Positions 1 through 10,999 of a stretch of DNA of 64,000 bases are shown in pieces (positions within the stretch are counted from its first letter, which is position 1; the number at the start of each line of letters is the position of its first letter). The notes under the pieces are model-generated. The model worked only from the letters and a program-made list of their open reading frames with translations. It was not told the DNA's origin and searched no databases. Origin of the DNA: Forficula auricularia (lineage: Eukaryota; Arthropoda; Insecta; Dermaptera; Forficulidae). Position numbers and translations under genes: made by a program. The stretch covers positions 2,567,650-2,631,649 of the forward strand of contig JALMQS010000225.1 in the NCBI GenBank assembly GCA_024734495.1. The letters run 5' to 3'.

Positions 1-629
1 CTTCAAATACAAGACAACCTAGAAACGTCTTAAATAGTATCACAGTCTAAGTACAAATAAAATAACAAGATAAATTTTATAAAATAACAACAAAATAGAG
101 CTATATTGAGTTTTTTTTTATTTTATCTAAGCATTTATATTTGGAGTTAAAAAATTTCAGCGTTCCCGTAGTGCTAAATATTCAATGATTCATCTATTAT
201 TATTTACTACTTATTCTTCTCAATGCTCAAAAATTTCATTTTTTAAGCTATTTTAAAATATAGTTTTAGTATCAGCGACTTTTAAAAAAATTGATAAAAA
301 ATATTGATGTTTTTGTATTCTTATTGAGGAATGTATAAACATAGATTTGCTTTGATTGACCATAATAGTTACACAGAAATTAATGAAAGCGTTCAATGTT
401 GTAGGAAAGTTAATTTAATGTTCTAATTTACCTAAAATAGTCTTATTGTGTTATAGAAGAATATTGATATACGAGGGTTCCCTATAATTTTTTATCGTCT
501 TATAAGGTACCTACCCTGTTGTAGGAGGGACTTGTATTTAATATAAAATCCAATAACTTGAATTTCTTATATGTACTTGTAAGTAGAATTTGCTCATAAA
601 TGCTGGTGCCTTCTTTAATTTATTCTTTT
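1..629. other. AT-rich, no feature seen
   Basis: Very AT-rich sequence without a credible ORF, repeat or RNA motif that I can recognise. Confidence 0.6.
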
Positions 630-641
630 ATATCTATTACT

Positions 642-921
642 AAAGGCGGCGTGGGGTAGTGGTTAGAGTGTTGGGCCGCTGGCCTGAAGTACGCTGGTTC
701 AAGACCGAGTCTCGGCAGATATTTGCAGTCGCTTCCTCTTGGTAAGCAATGGCAACCTACCAAGAGTATAATTGCCTAGTAACCTCTCCAAACTAGCCGT
801 TTGAAACCGGCGTTAAAAAGTAGGTCCCGTATATCTGTGTAAAAACAGCTAAACACACTCAGTGGTATATGTGGAGAGGAGCCGAAACGTCAGGGAGACC
901 TGAAATGGCATTTAAAGAAGA
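642..921 (+). mobile_element. tRNA-derived SINE (SINE-A), complete
   Basis: A non-autonomous retrotransposon with a tRNA-like head. The RNA polymerase III A box reads TGGGGTAGTGG (652-662) and the B box GGTTCAAGACC (696-706). The body includes a stretch near 740-785 (AAGCAATGGCAACC) like the central domain of many arthropod SINEs. It is flanked by a perfect 12-bp target-site duplication, ATATCTATTACT, at 630-641 and 922-933, which fixes the ends and shows retrotransposition. The 3' part (881-909) holds a hammerhead-like sequence in permuted order, described in the findings. There is no long A tail. Only one copy is in the window. Confidence 0.88.
881..909 (+). ncRNA. permuted hammerhead-like motif in SINE-A 3' end
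   Basis: In order the strand reads GCC (881-883), GAAAC (884-888), GUC (889-891), AGGGAGAC, then CUGAAAU (900-906) and GGC (907-909). GCC and GGC can pair as helix II, and AGG/CCU can form a small hairpin. This is the order expected if a hammerhead is opened at helix II. The second core block is decayed: CUGAAAU lacks the G of CUGANGA. The motif resembles the core at 4099-4131. Activity is doubtful; the structural relationship is the point. Confidence 0.4.
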
Positions 922-933
922 ATATCTATTACT

Positions 934-1650
934 GTGAATCTTGAATTTGGAATTCAGAAGAAAATAAAATAAAACCACCCAATAACAACGAGTTTCAGTC
1001 CTCAAAAGCCTCCAAGTTCTACAACAACTCTAATTATTATTGAAAGGAAAAAAATCCAATAATTTGACTTATTAAAAAACAGCAAATTTAGCCCTCTCCC
1101 AGTCAGGAAAGGGGTCTGATGTCGCGTGACTCGGATTGCACTAGAGTAATATGACACTAGTCTATTAACTAAATATGGAGCCACTCATCCGATCGCTACA
1201 GTTGACCAAAGCACGCAACTTAGCGAGGGTCGCTTCGTCTGCACACAGCTATACTCAAAAGTTCTTTTGGAATTTCCTGTTTTATACCTAATCACTATTG
1301 GAAATAATTTATTTGCATCGAAATCCTAATCAAAAGTAGGAAGAGCTATATTTATCAAAATTTGATAGCTAGAAATTTCAGTCAAAACGTCGTGATAAAA
1401 AGGAAAATTTTAATTAGATTACTAATGTCAGCACACCTGGTGGCTTAGCTAAAAATTTTTTCCAGGTAATAAATTATTGTATCATCGAAATCTCACCTTT
1501 ACAATTTTTTATCTTATTTAAATTAATAAATTTATTTAATATAATTTTTTTGAAGTGAAACTTCTTTAGCGACGTTGTGTTAGATTTTGTTTGTTACAAT
1601 AATGGGAAAATGACTCAATAGAGGAGAAATATTTATTTTAAAACCAACAA
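934..1650. other. AT-rich with a short GC-richer patch
   Basis: No gene recognised. About 1085-1250 is GC-richer, with several CpG dinucleotides (CGCGTGACTCGG, GCGAGGGTCGCTTCG). It could be a small regulatory element or an old repeat; I cannot tell which. Confidence 0.3.
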
Positions 1651-1913
1651 ATAGTTCATGATGACAAATACAATTTATAAAAATTTGGAAATTTAAATTA
1701 ATATTTTCACACCCACTTAATAAAACAATAAATAGTTCATGACAAATAATATTGATTAAAATTAGGAAATTTAAATTATTTAGGTTATTTGTATATAACT
1801 TTTTTAAGCTTAATAGATATGTCTTTGGAGTGTGATTTTTTAAGGGGAATAAACTTTTTGGCCGTTATATACTACAAATAACATCTGATTGAGGCTCACA
1901 CATATTTTTATTA
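1651..1913 (+). repeat. direct repeat, copy 1
   Basis: About 250 bp that recurs at 2154-2396 in the same orientation. Shared landmarks are ATAGTTCATGATGAC at the start, AAGCTTAATAGATATGTCTT in the middle and CTCACACATATTTTTA at the end. The copies differ by scattered substitutions and small indels, so the duplication is not recent. No terminal inverted repeats are visible. Confidence 0.8.
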
Positions 1914-2153
1914 GATGTACAAATAGGTTTTGAGGGATTTACAAAAGATGGCGTAACTACCATTAAATCGCATCGGATCATCTTATAACTATATTCATGT
2001 TAAAGCGTCATCATTTCCATATAAAAATCACGATCTATCATTTCGCTGAAGTGTAAGCAACATACTTTCTTTGTGCTCTAACCATGTCAACATTTGTGCC
2101 AATAAAACTCAATTCCTTTTTGTTTTCATTTGAAAAAATGTGCACCTGATGAA

Positions 2154-2396
2154 ATAGTTCATGATGACTAATAAAATTTATAAAAATTTAAATTATTATT
2201 TTCAAACCCACTTAATAGTTCATGACAAATAATATAGATTCAAATTAGGAAATTTAAATTATTTAATTTATTTGTATATAACGTTTTTAAGCTTAATAGA
2301 TATGTCTTTGGAGTGTGATTTTTTAAGGGAAAAAACTTTTTGGCAGTTATATACTATAAATAACATCTGGATGAAGCTCACACATATTTTTAATTA
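2154..2396 (+). repeat. direct repeat, copy 2
   Basis: Second copy of the 1651-1913 unit, about 500 bp downstream, same orientation. It starts at ATAGTTCATGATGAC and ends at CACACATATTTTTAATTA. The intervening sequence is unrelated, so this is either a segmental duplication or two insertions of an unclassified repeat. Confidence 0.8.
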
Positions 2397-3461
2397 AACG
2401 CCAAATTGTTACTCTTGGGAAAAGTGTTAAAATTCTTTACTTAGTTTTCTTTATGGTTCAGTGAAAATCGACTATCTTTTATTTTTCAAAAAGTAGAAAA
2501 CTACTTTACTAAATAGGTACAATTAAAATGATATAATTAAACCTCTAATTAATCAAATTTTCATAATTTATATTTTAACTAAAGTTAAACTACTGGTCTT
2601 TCTTTTCTCTAGGAGGAAAGAGACACGAAATTAGATTCTCATTATTTTCGAGATCCTGGCCATATACCAAATCTAAAACATAATTTATAACTAATGATTT
2701 AGTATTACTTGATAAAAAATTGCATGTAATTTTTTTTATTCAGCTCTCGCGACTTTTCCCTCGCCAAAGTTGATAAATATTTCCCATTAAGATCATTAAT
2801 ATGTTTATCTTTTTAGCCATTAAACATTAAACTACATTAGAATAAATTTGTATTATCTTCCCTGCTCCGAATCTCTCCTTCGTCTTTGAAATTGATTTAA
2901 ATTTAAAATTCAATTTTGAAAAAGAACCATTTCTTTTTCTTTCTTTTCAACCATGCTCCTATATTTAGGTGATTTATTTATATTGTAATTTCCTTTTGAA
3001 TCTATAAATAGTGTATGTATCTACTTAAAAATTTTAATTTAAAAATTTTAATAGTAATATTTTTTATTTTTAAAATGTGTGAGAAATAAAAGTTAGAGCC
3101 GAAACCAAAATAAATTGCGTCTCTTCAAATAGACACGCATTTGAAATGGTACAAATACAATTTTTATAAACAAAAAATCGATCAAAAATGTCGGTTTATT
3201 TACCAAGGGTAAAATACTTGATTTGTTGTCAAAAATCTTTTCTCATGTTGTGTAAAAACACCGTGTTTTCTTATTTTTTTGTACGTTTGGAAATTTCCCC
3301 TTTTCTTTGCCAAAAGAAATACTTACATTATTTGTCTTTGCTGATCTCTGACGATACGGCAATGATTTTGACTTCGATTAGAACTTTTTTTAATTTTCAA
3401 TATCTTTCAAAACCAAAATTAATCATTCAATATGTTTAATTTTACTTCGATGAACATTAAA
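2397..3461. other. AT-rich, no gene seen
   Basis: AT-rich sequence with no recognisable gene or repeat. The 83-codon ORF at 3188-3439 has no domain I recognise and looks like chance. Confidence 0.5.
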
Positions 3462-3541
3462 AATTTAATTTGTGAAGGGGTTAAAATAAGAGACTTGCAA
3501 CTTTTTATTTATTTCTTTTTTATTTATGAACTCCCGCTAAC

Positions 3542-3571
3542 GTTTCGGCTATTGGTTGTAGCCATCTTCAT
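3542..3571 (-). ncRNA. decayed hammerhead-like core (F4 left arm)
   Basis: On the minus strand it reads AUGAAGA, U, GGC, an 11-nt loop, GCC, GAAAC. The required first C of CUGANGA is A here, so it is probably inactive. It matches the plus-strand core at 4099-4131. Confidence 0.5.
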
Positions 3572-3596
3572 ATATAGTTTTGTATATAACAAATTT

Positions 3597-3955
3597 TTTT
3601 TAGGGATGAACTACAACTTTTCGAAATGGATTTCAAAAAACCATAATTGTATTTCAGACTTCTCAATTGAATATTAGAAAATCTCACTTGTATTTCAGAA
3701 ATTCAATCTTTTTTTGCATGGTAGGCATACCCTTAACAGATGTGGTAATTCAGTTGTCTAAATAGCAGTGACTCTCATTATCCGAAGTGTGTCTATTAAA
3801 TGACTGAGATGATGCTATTACTGGCAAACAGCGAGCAGGTTTGAACAGGATTGTATCTGGTGATGAATATTAGAAAATCTCAATTGTATTTTAGAAAATA
3901 AACATATTAAGATAATTGAAGGAAAACTGTGTAGCCCATATCTTGTATATAGTTT
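3597..3955 (+). repeat. dispersed repeat, copy 1 (inverted partner at 7966-8335)
   Basis: About 360 bp beginning TTTAGGGATGAACTACAAC and ending near GAAGGAAAACTGTGTAGCCC. Its reverse complement recurs 4 kb downstream. Internal landmarks are GCATGGTAGGCATACCCTTA and CAAACAGCGAGCAGGTTTG. It contains repeated segments of the form TTTCAGAAAA. No ORF or class diagnostic was recognised. Confidence 0.8.
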
Positions 3956-4098
3956 TTATCTGTTGAATGGTGTACCCAATATTTTTTTATATAAATATTG
4001 ACAAATTCCCGGTGAGTAGAAAAACAAAATTATAATTGGTTGATGTACTTGGACAAGGCCGATTTAATAGTGTTAACATTGTTTGTCATTGTTAAACT

Positions 4099-4131
4099 CT
4101 GAAGATGGCTACAACCGATTGCCGAAACGTT
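4099..4131 (+). ncRNA. hammerhead-like ribozyme core (F4 right arm)
   Basis: CUGAAGA (4099-4105), one extra U, helix II GGC/GCC closing an 11-nt loop, then GAAAC (4124-4128). The next bases complete ACGU, a minimal helix III, and a U in the cleavage position (4131). Known hammerheads in Penelope-like elements have a similarly short helix III and work best as dimers (family knowledge). The extra nucleotide before helix II is shared by all cores in this window. Confidence 0.6.
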
Positions 4132-4205
4132 AGCGGGGGCTCATAAATAAAAAGAAATAAATGAAAGCTGCACGTCTCTTATTTTAACCCTTTCATAAAT
4201 TAATA

Positions 4206-6419
4206 GAACTAGCTATAAAGAATTCCTAAAATAAATTAAAAATTTAAGTTTATTATATATATATATATATGTAGCTACATATCTATTCTGCTCTACCCTG
4301 TTAAAAAAAGTGTAAATTTACTAGTTTACAATACAAATAGATAGGAATAGATATGAAATTTTCAAGATGTGCATATAGTAAAAAAAAATAGTACCTATAT
4401 TATATTAGCAAAATCACATTAAATCATTCCAAAAAATACAAAAAATAAATTGTAACTTTACTTTTTTTCTTGTATTAATTAGATACGTACCTATTAGCAA
4501 AATATAGTTGTAAAATTACAATACTACTTATATTACTACTAATATTACTAAAAAGTTTTGAGGCCTGACTTCCCTGACATTTTTTATAATAAAATTATAT
4601 AAGAAATTTTAAACAGTGTAGGTACCTTGTATAGAAGGGAAGATGTAAGTAGATTACTTGTTCGATATATTGTTAAGAATTTCGGTCCATACATCTCGGC
4701 TAGATTATATATAATTGACCGATTGAGAGCTCAATCTTGATGCGGGTAGAGATCGAGAAGACTATATGTAATCCATTTTTTCTGGTTAACTCCAATATAG
4801 ATAATTTAAAAATAAAATAATATAGAATCTACTATAATCGTTAGCCGGTACACCTGCACAGGTGCACATCGCCATTAAACGTTTTTTGATTGGAACCGGT
4901 TTGGATAAGTGTGTTCCAAAATTAAGTTTTTAAATATTAATCTTTCCTTTTGAACTGAACAAATTATGAAATTATAAATTTGTCTTGAGCTTTAGCATAC
5001 CTCTACTGTCATTATTTAATTTTATAATCGTTTTAAATAAATCGTCACTATTTAGAATTCTCTGCAAATCCAAGAGAAGACTATTGAAAAAAAAAACTTC
5101 ATTTCTAAATCTTTCTTTTTTTTTATAAAGAACTTTTTCATAATTTAGGCCTAAAGCCTTAATTCTTTAACCTGACAGGATATAATTTAAAAAACTTTTA
5201 TTTGATAAAAAAAATCGTATTTATTTTTTTCAAATACCTATTACCTATATCCTATTATAATTTAAAGACTAAATAATATCACATTTAATAAGATTATTTT
5301 TATTTAGTTCAAATTTTAGTTAATGAATTTTTCAGATAAACCTAAATATTCAATATATGAAGAATCTAGAAACTCTTCTGAAAAGGCATCTGCCCATTGT
5401 AAACAACCCTGACTGGTGGTCAAAATAAAAACTAAACAATAGGCTCATATTTATTTTTATTATATAAAGAAAATGATTAAAAATCAAACAAACAAGATAG
5501 ATTATTAGTTTGTTGTTTACTATCTAATGCAATATTGAGTGCTTAATTTAAATATTCTTCGGAATCTCATTTTTAAATAAAAATAAAAATAGTTGTGCAG
5601 CTGACCCGAGTAGTTTAGTTATATTTTTGTCTCACGAGACGGCGTAGTGCCAAAAACCAATTACCAATATTAAATAGGAGATAAAATTTTTAATTTATTT
5701 CTATATATTTTACCAATATGACACATTTTAAAAATTATGTAGTTACTTTATATATTTTAAAACCGAAACGCACCCGGACTTTTTATTTTATAAAACGCGA
5801 TTCCTTAGTCGAAAACATAGTAAAATAATTCCAAATGAAAATGAGATTTTTTTGTCATAAAACCACTTTAACTTGTTACAGTTATTTCTATTCACGACCT
5901 TGACCATAGCTTGGGAAGAATAGAAGTAGTACTGTAAGTAGTTCATCACTAAAATCCTATTATATATAGGTATGGGTACATGAGTAATATAATTGTTTCA
6001 GCCAGATGTCATTAATTTTTTCAAAAAATAATAGTTATAAAAGAAACTAGACAATATTGATTAATAATAAATATTTCCGCATAAAGATAGAATTGAATCT
6101 TCTTTATTTATAAAAAGCCTAACATCCGCTTACTTTGGCAAGTAAACTCTCTTGAAATCCTTGTATATATAAATAATAAATGTTCATATTCAGTAAAAGT
6201 CATAACCTTCAATTCATTTTTTCTTATAAATTAAAATCTCTGCTGTTCTCGACAAATACTTTTTTAATTTGTTCCTATTTAAGTTGGATTTGTTTCTTTC
6301 GAAATATGAACAAAGATAATCTAATTTGAATTTATGTTGGTGAGTTTGAAAGATGATTTAAAAAAAATGAATGTAATCGATTTTAAGGGATCACCATATA
6401 TAACTGATCCTACCCTATC
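4206..6419. other. AT-rich, no gene seen
   Basis: About 2.2 kb of AT-rich sequence with a short (TA)n run near 4252-4270. I see no gene, no structured repeat and no GC island. Confidence 0.5.
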
Positions 6420-7110
6420 GAATTATTATTTCCTAAGTCGAGTAATTCCGGCGAATAAATAAAACACACATGACCTACGGCCCGAGTGACATATAGCTAG
6501 GGTATTAGTGGGCGCCGCATAAATAAGAGCAAGCTGTAGGCGGCCAAAGCAGGAGTGACCAGTGTCTCTTAAGCCTGCTGCTAAATTAGAAGCCATTCGT
6601 TTTGAATTAACCAAATCCAAGCCACGTGGATTAACGCGAGCAGCGTAACAAATTTGTCCCCATCCCTCGGTGCTCCCCATTCGAGGGTCCATGGCCTATA
6701 TGATTCATGGCCCAACAATATTTGCATCGAACCCTTACATTTTGCGAGGGGGCGGAGGTGTTCGAGGAGGCCCTCGGAGCCCACTCTGCTTATGCGCAGG
6801 CACGCATTAAATACAGGGTTATTAAGGGGACATTATGGATGGCAAGGGCGGATCGCCGAGGTGCCATGGCTGCAAGGCATCTTCCAAAGGTCTTCATACA
6901 CATTCAGATTAAAATCCCACTCAGTTTGCCCCCGCGATAATACCGACATTTTTATTCGTAACGGTGTCTCCGTTTGCTCCCTGAGGAAGCGCCAACGCCA
7001 TCGCCAACGCCAACCCCACCGACAACCCCACCGCCAACGCCATCGCCAGAACACCTCTGGGTTCCGAATCCACCCTCTCTCTTTACCATGGTGACATTTG
7101 ATTTACAAGC
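6420..7110. promoter_or_regulatory. GC/CpG-rich island, candidate regulatory or UTR
   Basis: Base composition changes sharply from the AT-rich flanks to a CpG-containing island of about 690 bp. Several overlapping ORFs exist on both strands (for example 6654-7094 plus and 6833-7197 minus), but they come from high GC content and a short tandem repeat and show no recognisable domain. In an otherwise gene-free window this composition suggests a conserved regulatory element or an untranslated exon. Conservation is not tested. Confidence 0.35.
6991..7048. repeat. short tandem repeat, GCCAACGCCATC type
   Basis: Degenerate hexamer/dodecamer repeat with units such as GCCAAC, GCCATC and CCCACC. It generates artificial Gly/Val-rich and Gln/Arg-rich ORFs on the two strands. 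Confidence 0.85.
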
Positions 7111-7229
7111 AAAGCTCTTTTCACATTGATAGATCGGTCCGTTGAGAATTTGTTTCAAGAAATGAGCTGAGAGCTTATCGAATAAATTAAAAAACAAATT
7201 GAGCCCATTTCATTCTACACCCTTTCCAA

Positions 7230-7965
7230 TTTTACTTCAGAAAATATCAAATTAAATTTAAAAAACCCCAATTGTATTTCAGAAAATGTCAATGGTGTAT
7301 TTCAAAAAATAAACATATTAAAAGGTAGTTCTTTCACAAATGCAAAAGTTCAAGAAGTCTTCGAAACTTGGAATATAAGTCATTAAAAACATAATAAACA
7401 CACTATTAAAATTTGAAGACTATTTAACACAGAAAACATGAAATAAATGCAATTAAAAATGAAATTTTTATGCAGATGGATAGCATGGGAAAGGATGGGA
7501 AAATTATCATTATTTTATTTTTTTCATTGAAGGAGTTTCATCATCTTGATGAAAAATTAATAATTGTTAGAATAATATATTCGGAATAACTTAAAAAAAA
7601 TTACCTCGTAGTTTTTAAAAAATAAAAAAAAACATATTTCGGCGATTATTTTTAGTGGAAGGGATATAAGAACAGTCGCTTGGAAACGATCCATTCATAT
7701 AGTGGATATAGTAGTGTGAGAAGTACAGTCATGTTAAAAAAACATAACCTAAAATTTTAGTTCACTTCATATGTATAGAGTGGTTACGAGGCTAAAGCTT
7801 TTTGTGTGGATTGTCGCGAAAGAACTACCTTAATCGAAGGGAACGGTGTACCGCATATCACATGAATAACACTAAAAATGTAATATTTATTAATGCTAAA
7901 TAAAAAAGTAATGTGGCTAAAAGAGATAAAACACGACAATTATTTAATATTGGTAAAGGAAATTC
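7230..7965. repeat. partial copies of the 3597 repeat and a small inverted repeat
   Basis: About 7260-7325 repeats the TTTCAGAAAA and AATAAACATATTA segments of the dispersed repeat. AAGGTAGTTCTTTC near 7322-7336 is inverted near 7822-7834, so 7320-7835 may be one decayed inverted-repeat element. No gene is visible. Confidence 0.4.
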
Positions 7966-8335
7966 CAGTGATATGCGCTACACAGTTTTCCTTCAATTAT
8001 ATATTATATTATGTTTATTTTCTGAAATACAAATGAGATTTTCTAATATTCATCACCAGGCACAATCATGTTCAAACCTGTCATGGAACGCTCGCTGTTT
8101 GCCAGTAGCAGCATCAGCTCAGTCATTTAATAGACAGACTTCGTATAATGGGAGTCCCTGCTATTTGCACATTTGAATTATCACATCTTTTAAGGGTATG
8201 CCTACCATGCAAAAAACATTAAATTTCTGAAATACAAATGAGATTTCCTAATATTCAATTGAGAATTCTGAAATACAATTAGGGTTTTCTGAAATCCATT
8301 TCGAAAAGTGGTAGTTCACCCCTAAAAAGAAAGTT
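7966..8335 (-). repeat. dispersed repeat, copy 2 (inverted)
   Basis: Reverse complement of 3597-3955. It runs from GATATGCGCTACACAGTTTT to GTGGTAGTTCACCCCTAAA. The 87-codon ORF at 7913-8176 is an accident of this repeat. Confidence 0.8.
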
Positions 8336-8339
8336 TAGG

Positions 8340-9090
8340 GAGAGAATAAAAATAAATATTTAATTGTTGGGGATGTGTTAGGATTGAGTAAATAAACACA
8401 CTTTAATCTTATACCCCCAATTTTCGATCATTTATCTGATGAACTTCAGGCCTATAAAAATAAGAGGCGGTCACTATAGAGTCACCGGCTATAGAGTGAT
8501 CGACTTTTAATAGCGTTGACTCGGGATCGAATTCAGTTCTAATGTACCTACTTCATACAAGAAAATTTGACTAGAAACCGGTTCTGCGAGAAAATTACCT
8601 GTAAAATTTTTTTTTCAGAGTATATAATTAGTAGTCCCCACGAGGCTTTTATTTTTTCATATTCGTTTTTACAAATGTCTGAAACGTGAAGAATTTTTTT
8701 TCTGTAGTTCTTGGATGTTTGGGTTCTGATACCCATATTAACGCAAAAATAGAACGTAATAGAAAGAGTTCATTCTGGTGTCAAAAAGCTTGTATCTGAA
8801 TTCTGACACATAAAAAGGCAAAGAGATAGATACAGAGGGGATTGTTGAAAGTTCGTTTTTACACTAAAATATTTGTATTTCCAAAACGAAGAACTGCTTA
8901 GATTTTGGGATTTTTGACTCTGGAACATTTTGGCATATTTTGTCAAGTAATTCAATTGTTAGGTATTTTTTAATTATTAAAGGTTTAGTTTCTGTTTAGT
9001 TACATGCTTTGAATTATGTTGTACGAAACATAAAAGGAATATTTATTAGAATTTATTTTAATAGAAAATATCAAAACTATCTAACTAGTT
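8340..9090. other. AT-rich, no gene seen
   Basis: No gene recognised. Around 8468-8505 is a small imperfect palindrome built on CTATAGAGT. The short minus-strand ORFs (8548-8736, 8770-8955) have no recognisable domain. Confidence 0.4.
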
Positions 9091-9746
9091 AAAATTTGAA
9101 TTTTTAGTGAAATCACACATAATTAATTATTTTGTTAAATTAAAGGGTTGTTTTTGTCACAAACAATAATTTCAATAACTATTTGAATTATTTAATTGAT
9201 AACTATACAGTTTCGGTCACCAATGGTTGACCATCCTCAGTAGTTCTAAAATTGAAATGAAACTTTTAATTATAATTATTTATTGAACAAGAACAAATAA
9301 TACAATAAAACTACAACCTTTCGATTGACTTATTCTGCGATCGATCTCGAGTATGAGCACCCACTCTGATTTTGAGTTAACCTAAAATCGGAATGGGTGC
9401 TCATATACTTAGAACAATTGCAGAATAAGTCGATCGTAAGGTTGTAGTTTTATTGTATTATTTGTTCTTGTTCAATAAATAATCATAGTTAATTATGTGT
9501 GATTTCACTAAAAATTCAAATTTTAATCAAATTAATCACAAAAATAAAGGCTTCAATAGCTAGCCTCAAGTCGGAGTGGGTGCTCAAGTTGAGAACGATC
9601 GCAAAATAAGTCGATCGAAACGTCGTAGTTGTATTGTGTTATTTGTTCTTGTTCAAAAAATAATTATAATTAATTATGTGTGATTTCACTAAAAATTCAA
9701 ATTTTAATCAAATTAATCACAAAAATAAAGGTTTCAATAGCTTCAT
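9091..9746. mobile_element. Penelope-like pseudo-LTR array, family F1
   Basis: Two direct tandem units (9384-9566 and 9568-9746, about 180 bp each) share GTGGGTGCTC at the start, TTATTTGTTCTTGTTCAA in the middle and TCACAAAAATAAAGG at the end. An inverted partial copy precedes them (9094-9130 and 9262-9380). That partial copy is interrupted by about 130 bp with its own hammerhead-like core (9210-9240). Tandem units plus an inverted partial copy is the structure described for pseudo-LTRs of Penelope-like elements (family knowledge). The second unit contains GATCGAAACGTC, a half-core without an intact CUGANGA. Confidence 0.65.
9210..9240 (-). ncRNA. hammerhead-like ribozyme core (F1)
   Basis: On the minus strand: CUGAGGA (9240-9234), extra U, helix II GGUC/GACC around a 10-nt loop, then GAAAC (9214-9210), followed by UGUAUAGU, which can form ACU/AGU as helix III. 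All four helix II pairs are intact and the sequence is unrelated to the other families. Confidence 0.6.
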
Positions 9747-9761
9747 TACTAATATCTAACT

Positions 9762-10082
9762 CAGTGGCTCAACCACTGTGCCGCTAAACATTAAGAGTAG
9801 GTATGTAGTTTTTCTGTAGGTACTTATAATTTATTTGAATATAAATATTTCTGTACCTTTAAAACTGTTTATATTAATTTCTTCTACAATAAATTGGTAA
9901 TATCCCCTTTATAAAACTACATTTATTATGTCAGTCACGGTGTACTTTTTGTATTTAATTCAGAATTTTTCTTTATTGTGACTAAATTTATGTAAACTAC
10001 AATTTTATTAGATCCATGGTATGCCACCAAATTTTTATATCATTAAAAGTGTTCCGCCAAGAAAAAAGGTTGAGAATCACTG
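9762..10082 (+). mobile_element. hAT-type MITE with perfect 8-bp TSD
   Basis: 321 bp with termini CAGTGGCTCAACC and GGTTGAGAATCACTG, which are imperfect inverted repeats of the classic hAT form. It is flanked by a perfect 8-bp duplication ATCTAACT (9754-9761 and 10083-10090), the hAT hallmark. It has no coding capacity. It sits directly after the pseudo-LTR array. Confidence 0.93.
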
Positions 10083-10254
10083 ATCTAACTAGTTTATAAC
10101 AGATAAAATTATTATCAATCAAAATTGAAAATATCTTTCCTATTTCAGCACTCTTGTCTCATTGTTTTGTTTTGAGCCTTGTTTTAGTTTAATTTATTAC
10201 AAAACTAAATTTTACTAATTTTAATATAAATTAATTTTTTTTTAATTCATCGCT

Positions 10255-10600
10255 CTCTTTTTTCTCCATGACCAGGGCCGAATTTCGTCTAAGGCGCAAG
10301 TTTTTTCCTTATTACCCATATATCTCCCTGCTTTGCACTTTGCATATATTTCCCCGGCCAGGGCGGATGCAATAAATTCGCCGGCATGCTTTTAAATATT
10401 CAGAGCGGGGTGACGTCACGTAACGGATTGCCTCTCGCGAGATGCTGGGCTCCCTGGACCAAATTTCTTTCTCTCTCTCTCTCTCTCACGGGTAACCTCC
10501 ATTTTCCATTCTCTTTCATTCACCAGCCGATCCTCGTTCTATTCCTTAATTCACCGGGCACCCCCGAGCATCCCCAAATCTGACAGCTTCCATTTTAAAT
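10255..10600. promoter_or_regulatory. CpG-rich island, candidate regulatory element
   Basis: Sharp composition change with motifs GACGTCAC (CRE-like) and CTCTCGCGAG, and ATGCAATAAATTCGCC (10367-10382), which is shared with the island at 45834. A (CT)n run lies at 10467-10487 (GAGA-type on the other strand). The 65-codon ORF 10386-10583 has no recognisable domain. The element lies outside any repeat I can define. Confidence 0.4.
10467..10487. repeat. (CT)n microsatellite
   Basis: About ten CT dinucleotides inside a CpG-rich island. GA/CT tracts can bind GAGA-factor-type proteins in arthropods, which is inference here. Confidence 0.9.
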
Positions 10601-10971
10601 TTAAATCCCATCAATTTTTCTCCTTTTTTTTTTTTGTGAATTTATATAAGAATAAAATTCACATTGTATGCATTTCGGTAATTATTATTGATCTCCTATC
10701 GCATTCCTTAAAGATGTTATTAGTATTTTATTAACGTACCAGAAATTAATATATAAATCACACCATAATTTTTCATCGATTAATATACAATTCATTAAAA
10801 AATAAAGAGAATTATTAAATTCAAAAGTTTTTGTTTTGCCGAGAATAGCAGAGTTGTTGATTCACAAAGAGAAACAAAGAGGTTGTCCTCTGCTTGATGA
10901 AAATAAACATACACACATATATATCGAAATTATAAATCTGTATATATATTATTTATTTGTTTGAGTCTATA

Positions 10972-10999
10972 GTTTCGAAGACTTGGTCTTCATCATCAG
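10972..10999 (-). ncRNA. hammerhead-like ribozyme core (F2, left arm)
   Basis: Minus strand: CUGAUGA (10999-10993), extra U, helix II GAAGAC-CAA-GUCUUC with six pairs, GAAAC (10976-10972). The next bases CUAUAGACUC correspond to helix III AC/GU with a UAUA loop in the sister arm, but the cleavage triplet here is GAC instead of GUC. Confidence 0.65.

Larger units (their letters stand above)
3462..4205. mobile_element. ribozyme-bearing palindromic element, family F4
   Basis: The outer arms are inverted copies. The left arm starts GAAGGGGTTAAAATAAGAGA and the right arm ends TCTCTTATTTTAACCCTTTC. Each arm carries a hammerhead-like core pointing outward (3542-3571 minus, decayed; 4099-4131 plus). 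Between the arms sits an unrelated repeat (3597-3955) that also occurs at 7966-8335, so the palindrome was probably interrupted later. No clear target-site duplication was found. Confidence 0.6.

Noticed and set aside
6654..7197. Overlapping ORFs on both strands with Arg/Gln- and Gly/Val-rich repeats
   Set aside because: Produced by the GCCAAC-type tandem repeat; no stable frame and no domain.
8468..8505. Small palindrome with CTATAGAGT
   Set aside because: Short and imperfect, and not linked to another feature.
9384..9746. CRISPR-like or LTR direct repeats
   Set aside because: Only two long adjacent units without spacers, and no primer-binding site or polypurine tract. They fit a pseudo-LTR array better.
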